Assembly: GCA_944320555.1 (NCBI GenBank)
Contig: CALUHX010000014.1
Coordinates: forward strand, 1-62,383
Direction: 5' to 3'
Length of the DNA stretch: 62,383 nt
Origin: an uncultured Butyricimonas sp.
GTDB taxonomy: Bacteria; Bacteroidota; Bacteroidia; Bacteroidales; Marinifilaceae
Part shown: positions 43,608 through 52,088 of the stretch, in pieces
How positions within the stretch are numbered: the first letter of the stretch is position 1
Layout of the letters: the number at the start of each line of letters is the position of its first letter
Notes under the pieces: model-generated
Database searches by the model: none
What the model was told of the DNA's origin: nothing
What the model saw: the letters and a program-made list of their open reading frames with translations, nothing else
Program-made: the position numbers and the translations under genes

Positions 43608-43627
43608 AAGACGTAAACTGATATAAA

Positions 43628-45751
43628 ATGAAGAGAATATTTGGAATTTTCGTATGGTGTGTGATCACTGTGTGTGTTGGCCTCGGTGCCGCCTCTGCGC
43701 AAAGCATGTATGGCGATGCGGTGAAGGCCGACGTGAAGATGAAGTACGTCTACTCCTTGGATGAGGCGTTGAAACTCGCCAAGAAGGAGAATAAACTGGT
43801 CTTCGTGAACTGCTTTGAGGACTGGGCCATGCCCTGTCACGGGATGAACAAGTACGTGTTCAGCGACCAAAAGTTCGCTGACTGGATGGACAAGCATTTC
43901 GTGAATTTGTTCATGGACATGTCCACTCCGGAGGGAAAAAACTTCCGCGACCGTTACCAGATTAAGTTTATGGCTCATTATGTGGTGCTGGATGCCGAGG
44001 GGAACCTTGTGCACCGCATTGTGGGTGGGGCACGTTTGCCCGAGTTCCAGGAGAAAGTGGCCTGCGCCCTCTCCCCCGAGACCTCGCTGGTCGGCATGAA
44101 CGCCGCCTACGACAAGGGTGAGCGCGGCAAGGATTTCTTGCGGCGTTACGCTTGGGTGCTCAGCACTACCAATGACGGTGACCGCTACAAGGCCGTCCTG
44201 GATGAGTATTTTCCCATGCTCTCGTCGGCGGAGTGGTCGGAGGCCGGGAATTGGTTCGTCTTCTCTGAGCGCCTGAATCCTAAGGATACCGTGTTGGTCG
44301 ACTATTTGATTGAGCACAAGGCTGATTTCGTGAAGAGCGTGGGTTTGGAGACGGTGGACGCGGCCATTATGGGGCTCTACTCCATGCCGGTCTATCTTTC
44401 GGCCGTGGACGGAAAGGGAGGATTGTCGCTCGACGGCTTGAAGTCTGTCAGGGAAACCCTGAAAAAGGCGGGAATCCCCGATGATAGCGAGCTTCTTCGC
44501 CTTGTCTCTATCGCCGAGAAGCGTCGGCAAGGTGACATTTTGGGAATGATGGAGCTTGTGGAGCGCTATGTGCCCTCCATGGACGTGCGCATTGCCCGGG
44601 GCGTGGATGCTTCCCTGACCTCTTTGATAGACAAGGGCAAGGTGGAACGGCAGCGGATTTTCGATTACTTGCAAGGGCGTATGGCTGGCCTTGACAAGCA
44701 GGCCGCCAATGAGTACCGGGCTTTGCTGTTGGAAGCCGGCATCGAGGGCGGTATGATTTTCGAGGACATCTCCTTGGCGGATGCGTTGAAAATGGCCGGC
44801 GAGCAAGGGAAATACGTGTTCTTGGATTGTTATACCTCTTGGTGTGGCCCCTGTAAAATGATGAGTAACTCCGTCTTCGTGCGTAAGATTGTGGGAGACG
44901 TGTTCAATCCTGCTTGCGTGAATATCAAAATAGACATGGAAAAGGGCGAGGGACTTGAAATTGCCAAAAAATATGGCGTGATAGCCTATCCCACCATGTT
45001 GATATTGCGGCCCGACGGGTCTGTGAAGTACCGCATGCAGGGAGGAACGGAAGCATCCCATTTCGCCGACAAGGGACGTTACGCCTTGTCTCCGGAAATC
45101 GCCTACGACACCTTGAAGGCCTATGGCTCATTGTCCGCCTGTCCTTTGGCTCGGCGGGCCGATTACATCATCGCCCTCTCTGACGCTGGCGACATCCACT
45201 CGCCGCAGGAGAGCATCGCCGCCTACTTGAAAGAAGTGGAAGGCGACAAGGCGCTTTATCCGGAGGTGTGGAAACTGTGCGGGCATTTTTCGGACACTTA
45301 CGAGAATCCCGTGTTCCAGTTTATCCTGAAGCATTGGCGTGACTTTTCCTTTGTGGACCGGACGGAGTTGGAGTCCAAGGCGGAGCGGCTGATATTCCCC
45401 CGTTATTTGGAATTCCTGGCGGGTGGCATGCCACAGGCGGAGTTCGACGAGATGCGGCGTTTGGTGCGCTCCGTGGACTTTCGGAAGGACTATTCCATTG
45501 TTTATCTGAATAGACTGACCACCTTGTGGCTGGAAAAGAATTGGAAATCGTTGATGGAGTTCTACAATGAGGAAGTGTTTGAGCTGCCGGATGCGAAAGT
45601 GCGCCTCAATCTCGATGTCCTCCTGCGTTATTTTGCGAAAGAGGCCCCGGACGATGTGAAGGAACAAATGCGGGCTTACGTGGAGAAATGTTTGCAAAAT
45701 CCCGATCCCAAAGCCGAAAACGGCTACAAGAATCTTTTGAAGTCCATCTGA
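43628..45751 (+). CDS. Exported protein with two thioredoxin-like domains
   Basis: This 707-residue protein has an N-terminal signal peptide (cleavage near A-S-A-Q-S, residue 25). Domain one (about 40-160) keeps the thioredoxin layout, but the active site reads W-A-M-P-C-H: the first cysteine is alanine and only Cys70 remains. Domain two (about 378-500) has the canonical W-C-G-P-C (Cys406, Cys409) and the cis-proline segment A-Y-P-T-M. A helical C-terminal region of about 200 residues follows. It closes the SusC/D operon, 20 bases after the FISUMP frame, and a perfect terminator comes next. A role in disulfide chemistry of the locus's own surface proteins is plausible but inferred. Confidence 0.9.
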   Translation: MKRIFGIFVWCVITVCVGLGAASAQSMYGDAVKADVKMKYVYSLDEALKLAKKENKLVFVNCFEDWAMPCHGMNKYVFSDQKFADWMDKHFVNLFMDMSTPEGKNFRDRYQIKFMAHYVVLDAEGNLVHRIVGGARLPEFQEKVACALSPETSLVGMNAAYDKGERGKDFLRRYAWVLSTTNDGDRYKAVLDEYFPMLSSAEWSEAGNWFVFSERLNPKDTVLVDYLIEHKADFVKSVGLETVDAAIMGLYSMPVYLSAVDGKGGLSLDGLKSVRETLKKAGIPDDSELLRLVSIAEKRRQGDILGMMELVERYVPSMDVRIARGVDASLTSLIDKGKVERQRIFDYLQGRMAGLDKQAANEYRALLLEAGIEGGMIFEDISLADALKMAGEQGKYVFLDCYTSWCGPCKMMSNSVFVRKIVGDVFNPACVNIKIDMEKGEGLEIAKKYGVIAYPTMLILRPDGSVKYRMQGGTEASHFADKGRYALSPEIAYDTLKAYGSLSACPLARRADYIIALSDAGDIHSPQESIAAYLKEVEGDKALYPEVWKLCGHFSDTYENPVFQFILKHWRDFSFVDRTELESKAERLIFPRYLEFLAGGMPQAEFDEMRRLVRSVDFRKDYSIVYLNRLTTLWLEKNWKSLMEFYNEEVFELPDAKVRLNLDVLLRYFAKEAPDDVKEQMRAYVEKCLQNPDPKAENGYKNLLKSI

Positions 45752-45776
45752 CGCGGGATAGTGCGGACGAACGTGT

Positions 45777-45812
45777 CGGGGAGGACGGTTTGGAGGCCGT
45801 CCTCCCCGTTTT
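45777..45812 (+). terminator. Rho-independent terminator of the SusC/D locus
   Basis: A perfect 12-bp stem (CGGGGAGGACGG with CCGTCCTCCCCG) around an eight-base loop is followed by TTTTG. It begins 25 bases after the thioredoxin gene. Confidence 0.9.
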
Positions 45813-46058
45813 GTGTGCTGTGGCGACAAGTTTCTCTAGGGTCAAGAAGGCGAATCCACAATGTCTTTGTTCTTGCTCGTCGCCGGGAAATCCGTTGACG
45901 GACGGCTTCCAATTTCTCTTGAATGCTGTGACGGCTCGTCGTCACGTTCCTTTTTTTTACAGACATAAGTTTACTGTTGATAAAGTCAACTTATTTGGGA
46001 TAAGACAGGGTGTAGCCCGGGGGAAGGAGGTCGGAAGGGAGGGTGTAGCCGGGGAGTT

Positions 46059-46110
46059 GCTATTGACTTCCTATTGACCTCCTATTGACTTGCTATTGGT
46101 TTATCAATAG
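46059..46110. repeat. Four tandem 11-bp repeats ending in an inverted copy
   Basis: The units at 46059, 46070, 46081 and 46092 all contain CTATTG at the same position (CTATTGACTT, CTATTGACCT, CTATTGACTT, CTATTGGTTT). The last unit forms a perfect six-base inverted pair with CAATAG at 46105-46110. A period of 11 bp places each copy on nearly the same face of the helix. Confidence 0.8.
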
Positions 46111-46278
46111 AAATCCAATGCCAAACCATTAAGAAATTGCCCTTTTCCCCCAAGCTACCCCCAAGTTGCCCGCCGGATAGTAGCCACTTCCCCCTGGCTT
46201 CCTCTCCAACCGGGGGAAGTACGGTGCGTGCGGCACCTCTCGGCTTGTTCGGGCGGGACGAGAAAAAAACATAGGGCA

Positions 46279-46455
46279 GTGTCGAAATGCAATGTTTCAT
46301 ACCCCTATCTCCCTTCGGGGTACTCCCCCCCTAATAGAGGAAAAGTTTGCAGAGTAAAGCTATTCGACTGAATATCATTATTCCGCAACTCCTCCCCTAA
46401 AATAGGGGAGGTGGCGGCAGAGCCGCCGGAGGGGTATTATTGGCCATTTCGACAC
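46279..46455. mobile_element. MITE-like element with 11-bp perfect terminal inverted repeats
   Basis: GTGTCGAAATG at 46279-46289 and its exact complement at 46445-46455 enclose a GC-rich non-coding core of ~155 bp. Inside are ATACCCCT near the left end and AGGGGTAT near the right end, plus two perfect hairpins: CTCCCCTA/TAGGGGAG (46392-46410) and GGCGGC/GCCGCC (46413-46427). The right part resembles repetitive hairpin sequences I recall from Bacteroidales genomes, which I cannot verify here. No transposase is encoded. Confidence 0.6.
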
Positions 46456-46499
46456 GGTCTCGTGTGATTGGCAGTTTTGGCGGGGACGGTTTTATCGGA

Positions 46500-48782
46500 T
46501 TACTTTTTTCGTTTCCGTTTGTCCTTGCTTTTTCCGCCGAGGCGCGCCTTGCCGGGACGGCCGCGGCGGAGTTCCCGGGTGTTTCTTGAGGGCGCGTTTG
46601 TCCGCTTGCGGTCGGTTTGCTCGTATAGGGACTCGTCCTTGGCTTCCTCGCCGATTAGCGTAAAGTCGAGCTGGCGGGCGACGAGATTGGCTTTGGCGAC
46701 TCGCACGTACACTTGGTCGCCCAGTTGGTAGACTTTGTGGTGGTGGCGGCCGACGATGCAGTAATTCTTTTCGTCGAATTCGTAGTAGTCGCCCCCGAGT
46801 TCGGATATGGACACCATGCCTTCGCATTTCGTGTCGTTGAGTTCCACGTAGAAACCCCATTGGGTGACGCCGGAGATGGTGCCCATGAAGGTCTCTCCGA
46901 GTTTGTCGGCCATGAATTCCACTTGCTTGTATTTGATGGATGCGCGTTCGGCGTTGGCGGCCACTTGTTCCATGTCCGAGCAGTGTTTGCATTTTTCCTC
47001 ATACTTGTCGGCGTTTGCGGAGCGTCCGCCTTTCAGATAGCGTTGCAGCAGGCGGTGGGTCATCACGTCCGGATAGCGGCGGATGGGTGAGGTGAAGTGG
47101 GAGTAATAGTCGAACGCCAATCCGTAATGGCCGATGTTCACCGTGGAATAGGTGGCTTTGGCCATCGTGCGGATGGCGAGCGTTTCTATGAGGTTTTGTT
47201 CCGGACGGTCCTTCACATCGCCCATCAGTTTGTTCATGGACGAGGAGAGAGTCCTCGGGTTTGTGGACCGTAGCCGGTAGCCGAACCGGGCGATGAAGCG
47301 GCTGAAGTCGCCCAGTTTGTCTTCGTTGGGTTGTTCGTGGACCCGGTAAACGAAAGTCTTGGGCTTTTGGCCTTCCTTTACTTTCCCGATGCGTTCGGCC
47401 ACTTTTTTGTTGGCCAGCAGCATGAACTCTTCGATTAGCTGGTTCGCTTCTTTGGCGCGTTTGAAATACACTCCTTTTGGCCGGCCTTGACTGTCAAGCT
47501 CGAAACGCACTTCGATGCGGTCAAAGTTGATGGCTCCGTCTTCGAAGCGCTCGGTTCGCAATTGCTGGGCCAAGTCGTTCAGCGTGAGAATCTCAGCCTT
47601 GTAGTCGCCTTCGCCTCCTTCAATCATGGCTTGGGCTTCCTCGTATGTGAAGCGCCGGTTGGATTTGATGATTGTTTTCCCGAACCATTGCCTTTGTACT
47701 TCCGCCCGGCTGTTCAGTTCAAACACGGCAGAGAAACAGAGTTTTTCTTCGTTGGGGCGGAGCGAGCAGACTCCGTTCGACAGCCGTTCGGGCAGCATGG
47801 GGATGGTGCGGTCGACGAGGTAGACGGACGTGGCCCGTTCGTAGGCCTCTTTGTCGAGGATGGAATGCTCTGGCACGTAATAGCTCACGTCGGCGATGTG
47901 CACGCCCACTTCGATGTTTCCGTTGCCCAGGCGGCGAACGGACAATGCGTCGTCGAAGTCTTTGGCGTCGGCGGGGTCTATCGTGAAGGTGGTCACGTCC
48001 CGGAAGTCTCGGCGGTTGGCGATTTCCTCGGCGGGAATCTTCTCCGGGATTTTGTTGGCCGCCTTCTCCACGTTCTCCGGAAATTTCACCGGCAGCTCGA
48101 ATTCGGCCATGATGGCGTTCATTTCCGTGTTGTTGTCGCCCGGAGTGCCGAGCACTTCCAGCACTTCTCCCACGGGATTCTTTTGGTTGTCGGGCCATTC
48201 TGTTATTTTCACCACCGCTTTTTCGCCGTGCTTGGCCCCGTGCAGGCAGTTGAGAGGGATGAAGATGTCGTAGGGAAGCTGTTTCCCTGTCGGCACGAGG
48301 AACGAATAGTTTCTCGTGCGTTGGATGATGCCGACGAATGTCGTTTTTTTCCTTTCAAGAATCTCGACCACTTCTCCTTCCGGCCGTCTGCGGCGGCTGC
48401 GGGCGGAGAGAAGCACCCGCACTTTGTCGCCGTTCAGTGCGTGCTTTAAGCCGACTTGGGGGATGAACACGTCGTCCTCGCATTCGTCGGATATCAGGTA
48501 TGCGGTGCCTCTCGCCGTGAGGTCGATGATTCCCGTGACGTATGTCTTGTTTTCTTTGTATTGGAATTTGCCGGATTCGATTTCTGTCAGCAATTGTTTA
48601 CTTTTCATTTCTCTCAGCACGGCCACGAGTAGCTGCTGGTCGCCGCCTTTTATGTTCAGGCGTTGGGCGAGTTGCTTGTAGGTGAACACCATTCCGGGGT
48701 TCAGGTCGAAGATGTCGAACAAGGCTTGGTATATTTCTTTTTTATTGAAGTTCTTTTTTGCTTTTTTTTCTTTCTTTCCCAT
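46500..48782 (-). CDS. rnr: Ribonuclease R
   Basis: This 760-residue 3'-5' exoribonuclease degrades structured RNA. In order it has an N-terminal winged-helix/helical segment, two cold-shock OB folds (about 75-220), the RNB catalytic domain beginning near R-D-V-T-T-F-T-I-D-P-A-D-A-K-D-F-D-D-A at about 265 with its magnesium aspartates, and an S1 domain near 640-720 (G-V-T-Q-W-G-F-Y-V-E-L). The lysine/arginine-rich tail (K-S-K-D-K-R-K-R-K-K) is usual for the family. It is convergent with the thioredoxin gene and appears to be monocistronic. Confidence 0.96.
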   Translation of the reverse strand: MGKKEKKAKKNFNKKEIYQALFDIFDLNPGMVFTYKQLAQRLNIKGGDQQLLVAVLREMKSKQLLTEIESGKFQYKENKTYVTGIIDLTARGTAYLISDECEDDVFIPQVGLKHALNGDKVRVLLSARSRRRRPEGEVVEILERKKTTFVGIIQRTRNYSFLVPTGKQLPYDIFIPLNCLHGAKHGEKAVVKITEWPDNQKNPVGEVLEVLGTPGDNNTEMNAIMAEFELPVKFPENVEKAANKIPEKIPAEEIANRRDFRDVTTFTIDPADAKDFDDALSVRRLGNGNIEVGVHIADVSYYVPEHSILDKEAYERATSVYLVDRTIPMLPERLSNGVCSLRPNEEKLCFSAVFELNSRAEVQRQWFGKTIIKSNRRFTYEEAQAMIEGGEGDYKAEILTLNDLAQQLRTERFEDGAINFDRIEVRFELDSQGRPKGVYFKRAKEANQLIEEFMLLANKKVAERIGKVKEGQKPKTFVYRVHEQPNEDKLGDFSRFIARFGYRLRSTNPRTLSSSMNKLMGDVKDRPEQNLIETLAIRTMAKATYSTVNIGHYGLAFDYYSHFTSPIRRYPDVMTHRLLQRYLKGGRSANADKYEEKCKHCSDMEQVAANAERASIKYKQVEFMADKLGETFMGTISGVTQWGFYVELNDTKCEGMVSISELGGDYYEFDEKNYCIVGRHHHKVYQLGDQVYVRVAKANLVARQLDFTLIGEEAKDESLYEQTDRKRTNAPSRNTRELRRGRPGKARLGGKSKDKRKRKK

Positions 48783-48953
48783 AGTGCTTTGTGTGTTTGT
48801 GAAATGACGACACTAAGGTACGCAATTATTTCGATATTTGAGATGAAAATGGGAAATTAGCGGTCTGCTCTCTTTTTGAAGAAGGGAAGGTGGGGGCTTT
48901 TGTGGAAGGCGGGGCGAATTTTCGCGATGAAAATGAAATGTGGTGTTGGCTCG

Positions 48954-48985
48954 TTTGGAAATAGGTGTGAAATACGTTAACTTTG
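48954..48985 (+). promoter_or_regulatory. Promoter of the GH84 gene
   Basis: TTTG (48954-48957) and TAACTTTG (48978-48985) are 20 bases apart, a close match to the Bacteroidetes consensus. The start codon is at 49043. This also argues that the open frame from 48983 is leader, not protein. Confidence 0.75.
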
Positions 48986-49042
48986 TTACCGTTCGTGAAT
49001 GAGATAATTAATGGGATTAGAAACCTGAAAAACCAAAAAGCT

Positions 49043-51256
49043 ATGAAGAGAAAGTTGTGTTTTGTGTTGTTGTGCGGCTTGTTGTCTTTGTCGGCATGGT
49101 CGCAAAAGAATGAAGTGTACCCTCGGCCCCGGAGCCTGCAATACGGGGAAGGGACGTTGGCGTTGACGGCCATGCCGGAGATTAGCGGCGATGTGGAGGC
49201 GTTGGGGTTGGCGGTCGATTGCCTGCGGTCGTTTCTGCCGGATACTGTAGCGTCCGGAAAGGCTGTGAGGCTGATTGTCGGCAAGCAAGGCGACAAGGCG
49301 GTGCGGAAGTATGCGAAACGGATACCTCCCCATGCGGAGGGGTATTATCTGAAGGTGGAAGGCGAGCAAATCGTGATAGCGGGCAAAGACGAGCGGGGAG
49401 TGCTTTATGGAGTGCGGACGCTGGGGCAGTTGTTGCGGGACGGGCGGTTGCCGGCGGTGGAAATCACGGATTGGCCGGAAATCGCGTATCGCGGCGTGGT
49501 GGAGGGATTTTATGGCACGCCTTGGAGCACGGAGGCCCGGGCGAGTGTCATCCGTTTTCTGGGAGAGTACAAGATGAACACGTATGTCTATGGGCCGAAG
49601 GACGATCCTTATCACCGCTCTCCGAATTGGCGGGAGCCTTACCCGGAGGAAGAGGCCGCGGAGTTGCGGCGGTTGGTGGAAGTGGCGGAGGAGAGCGGTG
49701 TGGACTTCGTTTGGGCCATCCATCCGGGACAGGATATCCGCTGGACGGACGAGGACCGGGACAATTTGTTGCGGAAATTCGAGCAGATGTATGATTTGGG
49801 AGTCCGGGCCTTTGCCGTCTTTTTCGACGACATCTCGGGCGAGGGGACGAATGCCGAGCGGCAGGCCGAGTTGTTGAACTACATCGACGAGCGTTTCGTG
49901 CAGGCGAAGCCCGACGTGGCGCCTTTGTTGATGTGTCCCACGGACTACGCCAAGGCGTGGGCGCAGAACGGCTCGTATATCGGGAAGATGGGCGAGTTGC
50001 TGAATCCTTCCATCAACGTGATGTTCACGGGGGACGCCGTGATTGCCTCCATCACGAGGGAGTGCGTGGAGTGGGTCGACGAGAAGATTCGCCGCCCGGT
50101 GTATATTTGGTGGAATTATCCCGTCACGGACTATATCCGCAACCGCTTGCTAATGGGGCCTGTTTATGGGAACGATACGACGCTGACAGGCGAGGATATG
50201 CGGGGCTTCGTGAGCAATCCGATGGAGCACGCCGAGGCCTCGAAGGTGGCGATTTACGGGGTAGGCGGGTACGCTTGGAATCCGGCGGCGTATGATGCCT
50301 TGGAGGCTTGGCGGGAGTCCATGGCGGTGCTGATGCCGGAGGATGCGGACGCGTTGCTTTGTTTCGCTTCTCACAATGCGGATCCGGGAGGGGAAGGCTG
50401 GCACCAATGGAGGCGGGAGGAGTCGGTGGATATCGCTCCTGTCGCCGGACGTTATGCCCGGGCATGGGAGAAAGGTGCGGAGGTGAGTGCCGAGGACGAG
50501 GCTCGATTGGTGGCGGGGTTCGAGGCGATGGTGGCGAGTGCGGACCGTTTGTTGGTGAACGAGGAGAATCCGGCTTTGGTGAAGGAACTGACCCCTTGGT
50601 TGCGACAATTTAAACTGCAAGGAGAGACGGGCCGGGAAGTGATGGCGTTGGCGCGGGATGCCCGGAATGCGGACTGGGAGGCTTTCGATGCCCGTTACAG
50701 GCACGTGAGGGCTTTGCAAAAGCAGAGTTTCATTCTCGACCAGACATTGAACCAAAACGAGTTCCAACCGGGGGTGGTTGTCGGCACCCGAGTGTTGCAG
50801 CCTTTTATCAACAGCGTGTTCACGAGCGTCGTGAAAGCGGCCAATGCGCGGTGGGGCACGAGTTTGGAAATCATGGCGGAGTATTCGCCGCACAGGCTGA
50901 CGACCACGGTGGAGCAGTTGGAAGGCTTGCCGGTTCAAGTGAAAGGCGGCAACGTGCAACTGCCGCCGTCGCTGGAGGTCATCCGCTGGGCGAGCGGTGC
51001 CTACGTGCAGGTGGAATTCACGGAGCCGCTGCCGGTGGTCGAGATTCAGGTGAACACGGGGCAGCGGATTGTCGAGGCCTGGCAGTTGGAAGTGCGCGAC
51101 GCTGATGGGACGTGGCGGACGCTGCCCGTGGCGTGGAAAGACAGAGAGATGCGGGTGGCGGTCGACGCTCCTGTGTCGGCCATAAGGTGGACCAACACCT
51201 CGCTTGACACGCAGGACATCTTCTTGCGCAAATTCCTTGTCCTCATGCGCCAATAA
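49043..51256 (+). CDS. GH84 beta-N-acetylglucosaminidase (O-GlcNAcase/hyaluronidase-like)
   Basis: The protein has 737 residues with a signal peptide (cleavage near A-W-S-Q). The N-terminal domain (about 20-145) resembles the non-catalytic domain of hexosaminidases. The catalytic barrel begins near R-G-V-V-E-G-F-Y-G-T-P-W at about 150 and contains the paired catalytic aspartates 262-263 in F-F-D-D-I-S-G. A helical bundle and a beta-rich C-terminal domain follow. Length and order match the characterised Bacteroides thetaiotaomicron enzyme BtGH84. It would cleave terminal beta-GlcNAc from host glycans in the periplasm or at the surface, by substrate-assisted catalysis as is known for the family. 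It is a single-gene transcript. Confidence 0.94.
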   Translation: MKRKLCFVLLCGLLSLSAWSQKNEVYPRPRSLQYGEGTLALTAMPEISGDVEALGLAVDCLRSFLPDTVASGKAVRLIVGKQGDKAVRKYAKRIPPHAEGYYLKVEGEQIVIAGKDERGVLYGVRTLGQLLRDGRLPAVEITDWPEIAYRGVVEGFYGTPWSTEARASVIRFLGEYKMNTYVYGPKDDPYHRSPNWREPYPEEEAAELRRLVEVAEESGVDFVWAIHPGQDIRWTDEDRDNLLRKFEQMYDLGVRAFAVFFDDISGEGTNAERQAELLNYIDERFVQAKPDVAPLLMCPTDYAKAWAQNGSYIGKMGELLNPSINVMFTGDAVIASITRECVEWVDEKIRRPVYIWWNYPVTDYIRNRLLMGPVYGNDTTLTGEDMRGFVSNPMEHAEASKVAIYGVGGYAWNPAAYDALEAWRESMAVLMPEDADALLCFASHNADPGGEGWHQWRREESVDIAPVAGRYARAWEKGAEVSAEDEARLVAGFEAMVASADRLLVNEENPALVKELTPWLRQFKLQGETGREVMALARDARNADWEAFDARYRHVRALQKQSFILDQTLNQNEFQPGVVVGTRVLQPFINSVFTSVVKAANARWGTSLEIMAEYSPHRLTTTVEQLEGLPVQVKGGNVQLPPSLEVIRWASGAYVQVEFTEPLPVVEIQVNTGQRIVEAWQLEVRDADGTWRTLPVAWKDREMRVAVDAPVSAIRWTNTSLDTQDIFLRKFLVLMRQ

Positions 51257-51275
51257 GTGCGGCGGGGATAATAGC

Positions 51276-51315
51276 AAAAAGCCAGCCGGTAAAATTCCTC
51301 GGCTGGCTTTTTTAA
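51276..51315. terminator. Bidirectional terminator between the GH84 gene and the convergent gene
   Basis: AAAAAGCCAGCCG and CGGCTGGCTTTTT form a 13-bp stem around an 11-base loop. The A run on one side and T run on the other let it work on both strands. It lies 20 bases after the GH84 stop and 19 bases after the stop of the convergent gene. Confidence 0.9.
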
Positions 51316-51333
51316 TACAAAACAAGAATTATA

Positions 51334-51870
51334 TTACTCCTCAATGGCGACGGATTGGAAGATTTGAAGTAGCTCTTGAGGGGTTTTGGCTTTTTTCAAC
51401 GCTTTTTCCAATGCGTCGGTGTTTTCTTCGTAATAGGCCAAATAGGCAACGTCCAAGCATTTGGCCAAATAGGCAGAGGCTTCGATATTGGTGATTTCCT
51501 GTTTCCGGACGGCCTTTTTCAAATAGTTTTCCACTTTGGAGACCGCATTGTAGATGGACGGTTTGTAGATGTCGATGTCATTGCTTGAAAAGCCGAGCGT
51601 GGCTACGGGACGTTGCACGTAAACGGAGAGAAACGCCTGTTTTTTTCTGGCGACGCTGTCGCCCAAGAAGTGTTTGGGATATTCTTCCAAGTCCATGTGG
51701 CACAAATCTATGCCATGTAATTGGAAGCAGAATGCTGCCGATTCTTTGGCGGTTTGCTCTTCTTTTGTGTCATTGACGTTCTTTGCCGGTTCGTTTCGCA
51801 TGGCAAGCTCTTGGGCGTTGATTTCTCCCACAGCCATTAGGCACACAAGTAATAGATAGATAGTTTTCAT
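51334..51870 (-). CDS. Secreted protein of unknown function
   Basis: This 178-residue protein has a good signal peptide (M-K-T-I-Y-L-L-L-V-C-L, cleavage near I-N-A-Q). The mature part is mostly helical, with the longest helix near V-S-K-V-E-N-Y-L-K-K-A-V-R-K-Q-E and two cysteines near 53 and 58. I do not recognise a family. The frame extends two codons to a TTG at 51876, but the ATG at 51870 is the natural start. It is convergent with the GH84 gene and divergent from the TonB receptor gene, so it is transcribed alone. Confidence 0.75.
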   Translation of the reverse strand: MKTIYLLLVCLMAVGEINAQELAMRNEPAKNVNDTKEEQTAKESAAFCFQLHGIDLCHMDLEEYPKHFLGDSVARKKQAFLSVYVQRPVATLGFSSNDIDIYKPSIYNAVSKVENYLKKAVRKQEITNIEASAYLAKCLDVAYLAYYEENTDALEKALKKAKTPQELLQIFQSVAIEE

Positions 51871-51966
51871 ACGCAATCAGTTTATGTTTTCGACGCAAAG
51901 GAAGTCCGCAAAAGTTACAATTTTGTGAACGGGAGATTACGTTTTTATGACGTTCGCTGACGGATT

Positions 51967-52005
51967 TGTCTCTTTGTCAGGTGTTAACCTAAATGTCACT
52001 TTGTC
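51967..52005 (+). promoter_or_regulatory. Direct repeat upstream of the TonB receptor gene
   Basis: TGTCTCTTTGTC (51967-51978) and TGTCACTTTGTC (51994-52005) differ at one base and are 27 bp apart start to start. They lie about 85-120 bases before the receptor start and could be a regulator site. No factor can be named. Confidence 0.4.
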
Positions 52006-52088
52006 GTTATCGTTTTGTAACAATTTTCAGTTCCCTTTGCGCCGTGAAAAGAGTGCAAAACGAAATATCATATTAATTAGGCTTATTT

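Larger units (their letters stand above)
45813..46499. other. Gene-free region with repeats between the SusC/D locus and rnr
   Basis: I can support no gene in these ~690 bases. The region contains a hairpin (GTGACG with CGTCAC) near 45929-45946, two G-rich segments sharing GGGTGTAGCC near 46007 and 46041, an 11-bp tandem repeat (46059-46102) and a MITE-like element (46279-46455). The small open frames across it are interrupted by these structures and show no family resemblance. Confidence 0.6.

Noticed and set aside
45688-46300. Small open frames in the spacer after the thioredoxin gene
   Set aside because: They cross the terminator or the 11-bp repeats, overlap each other on both strands and show no family resemblance.
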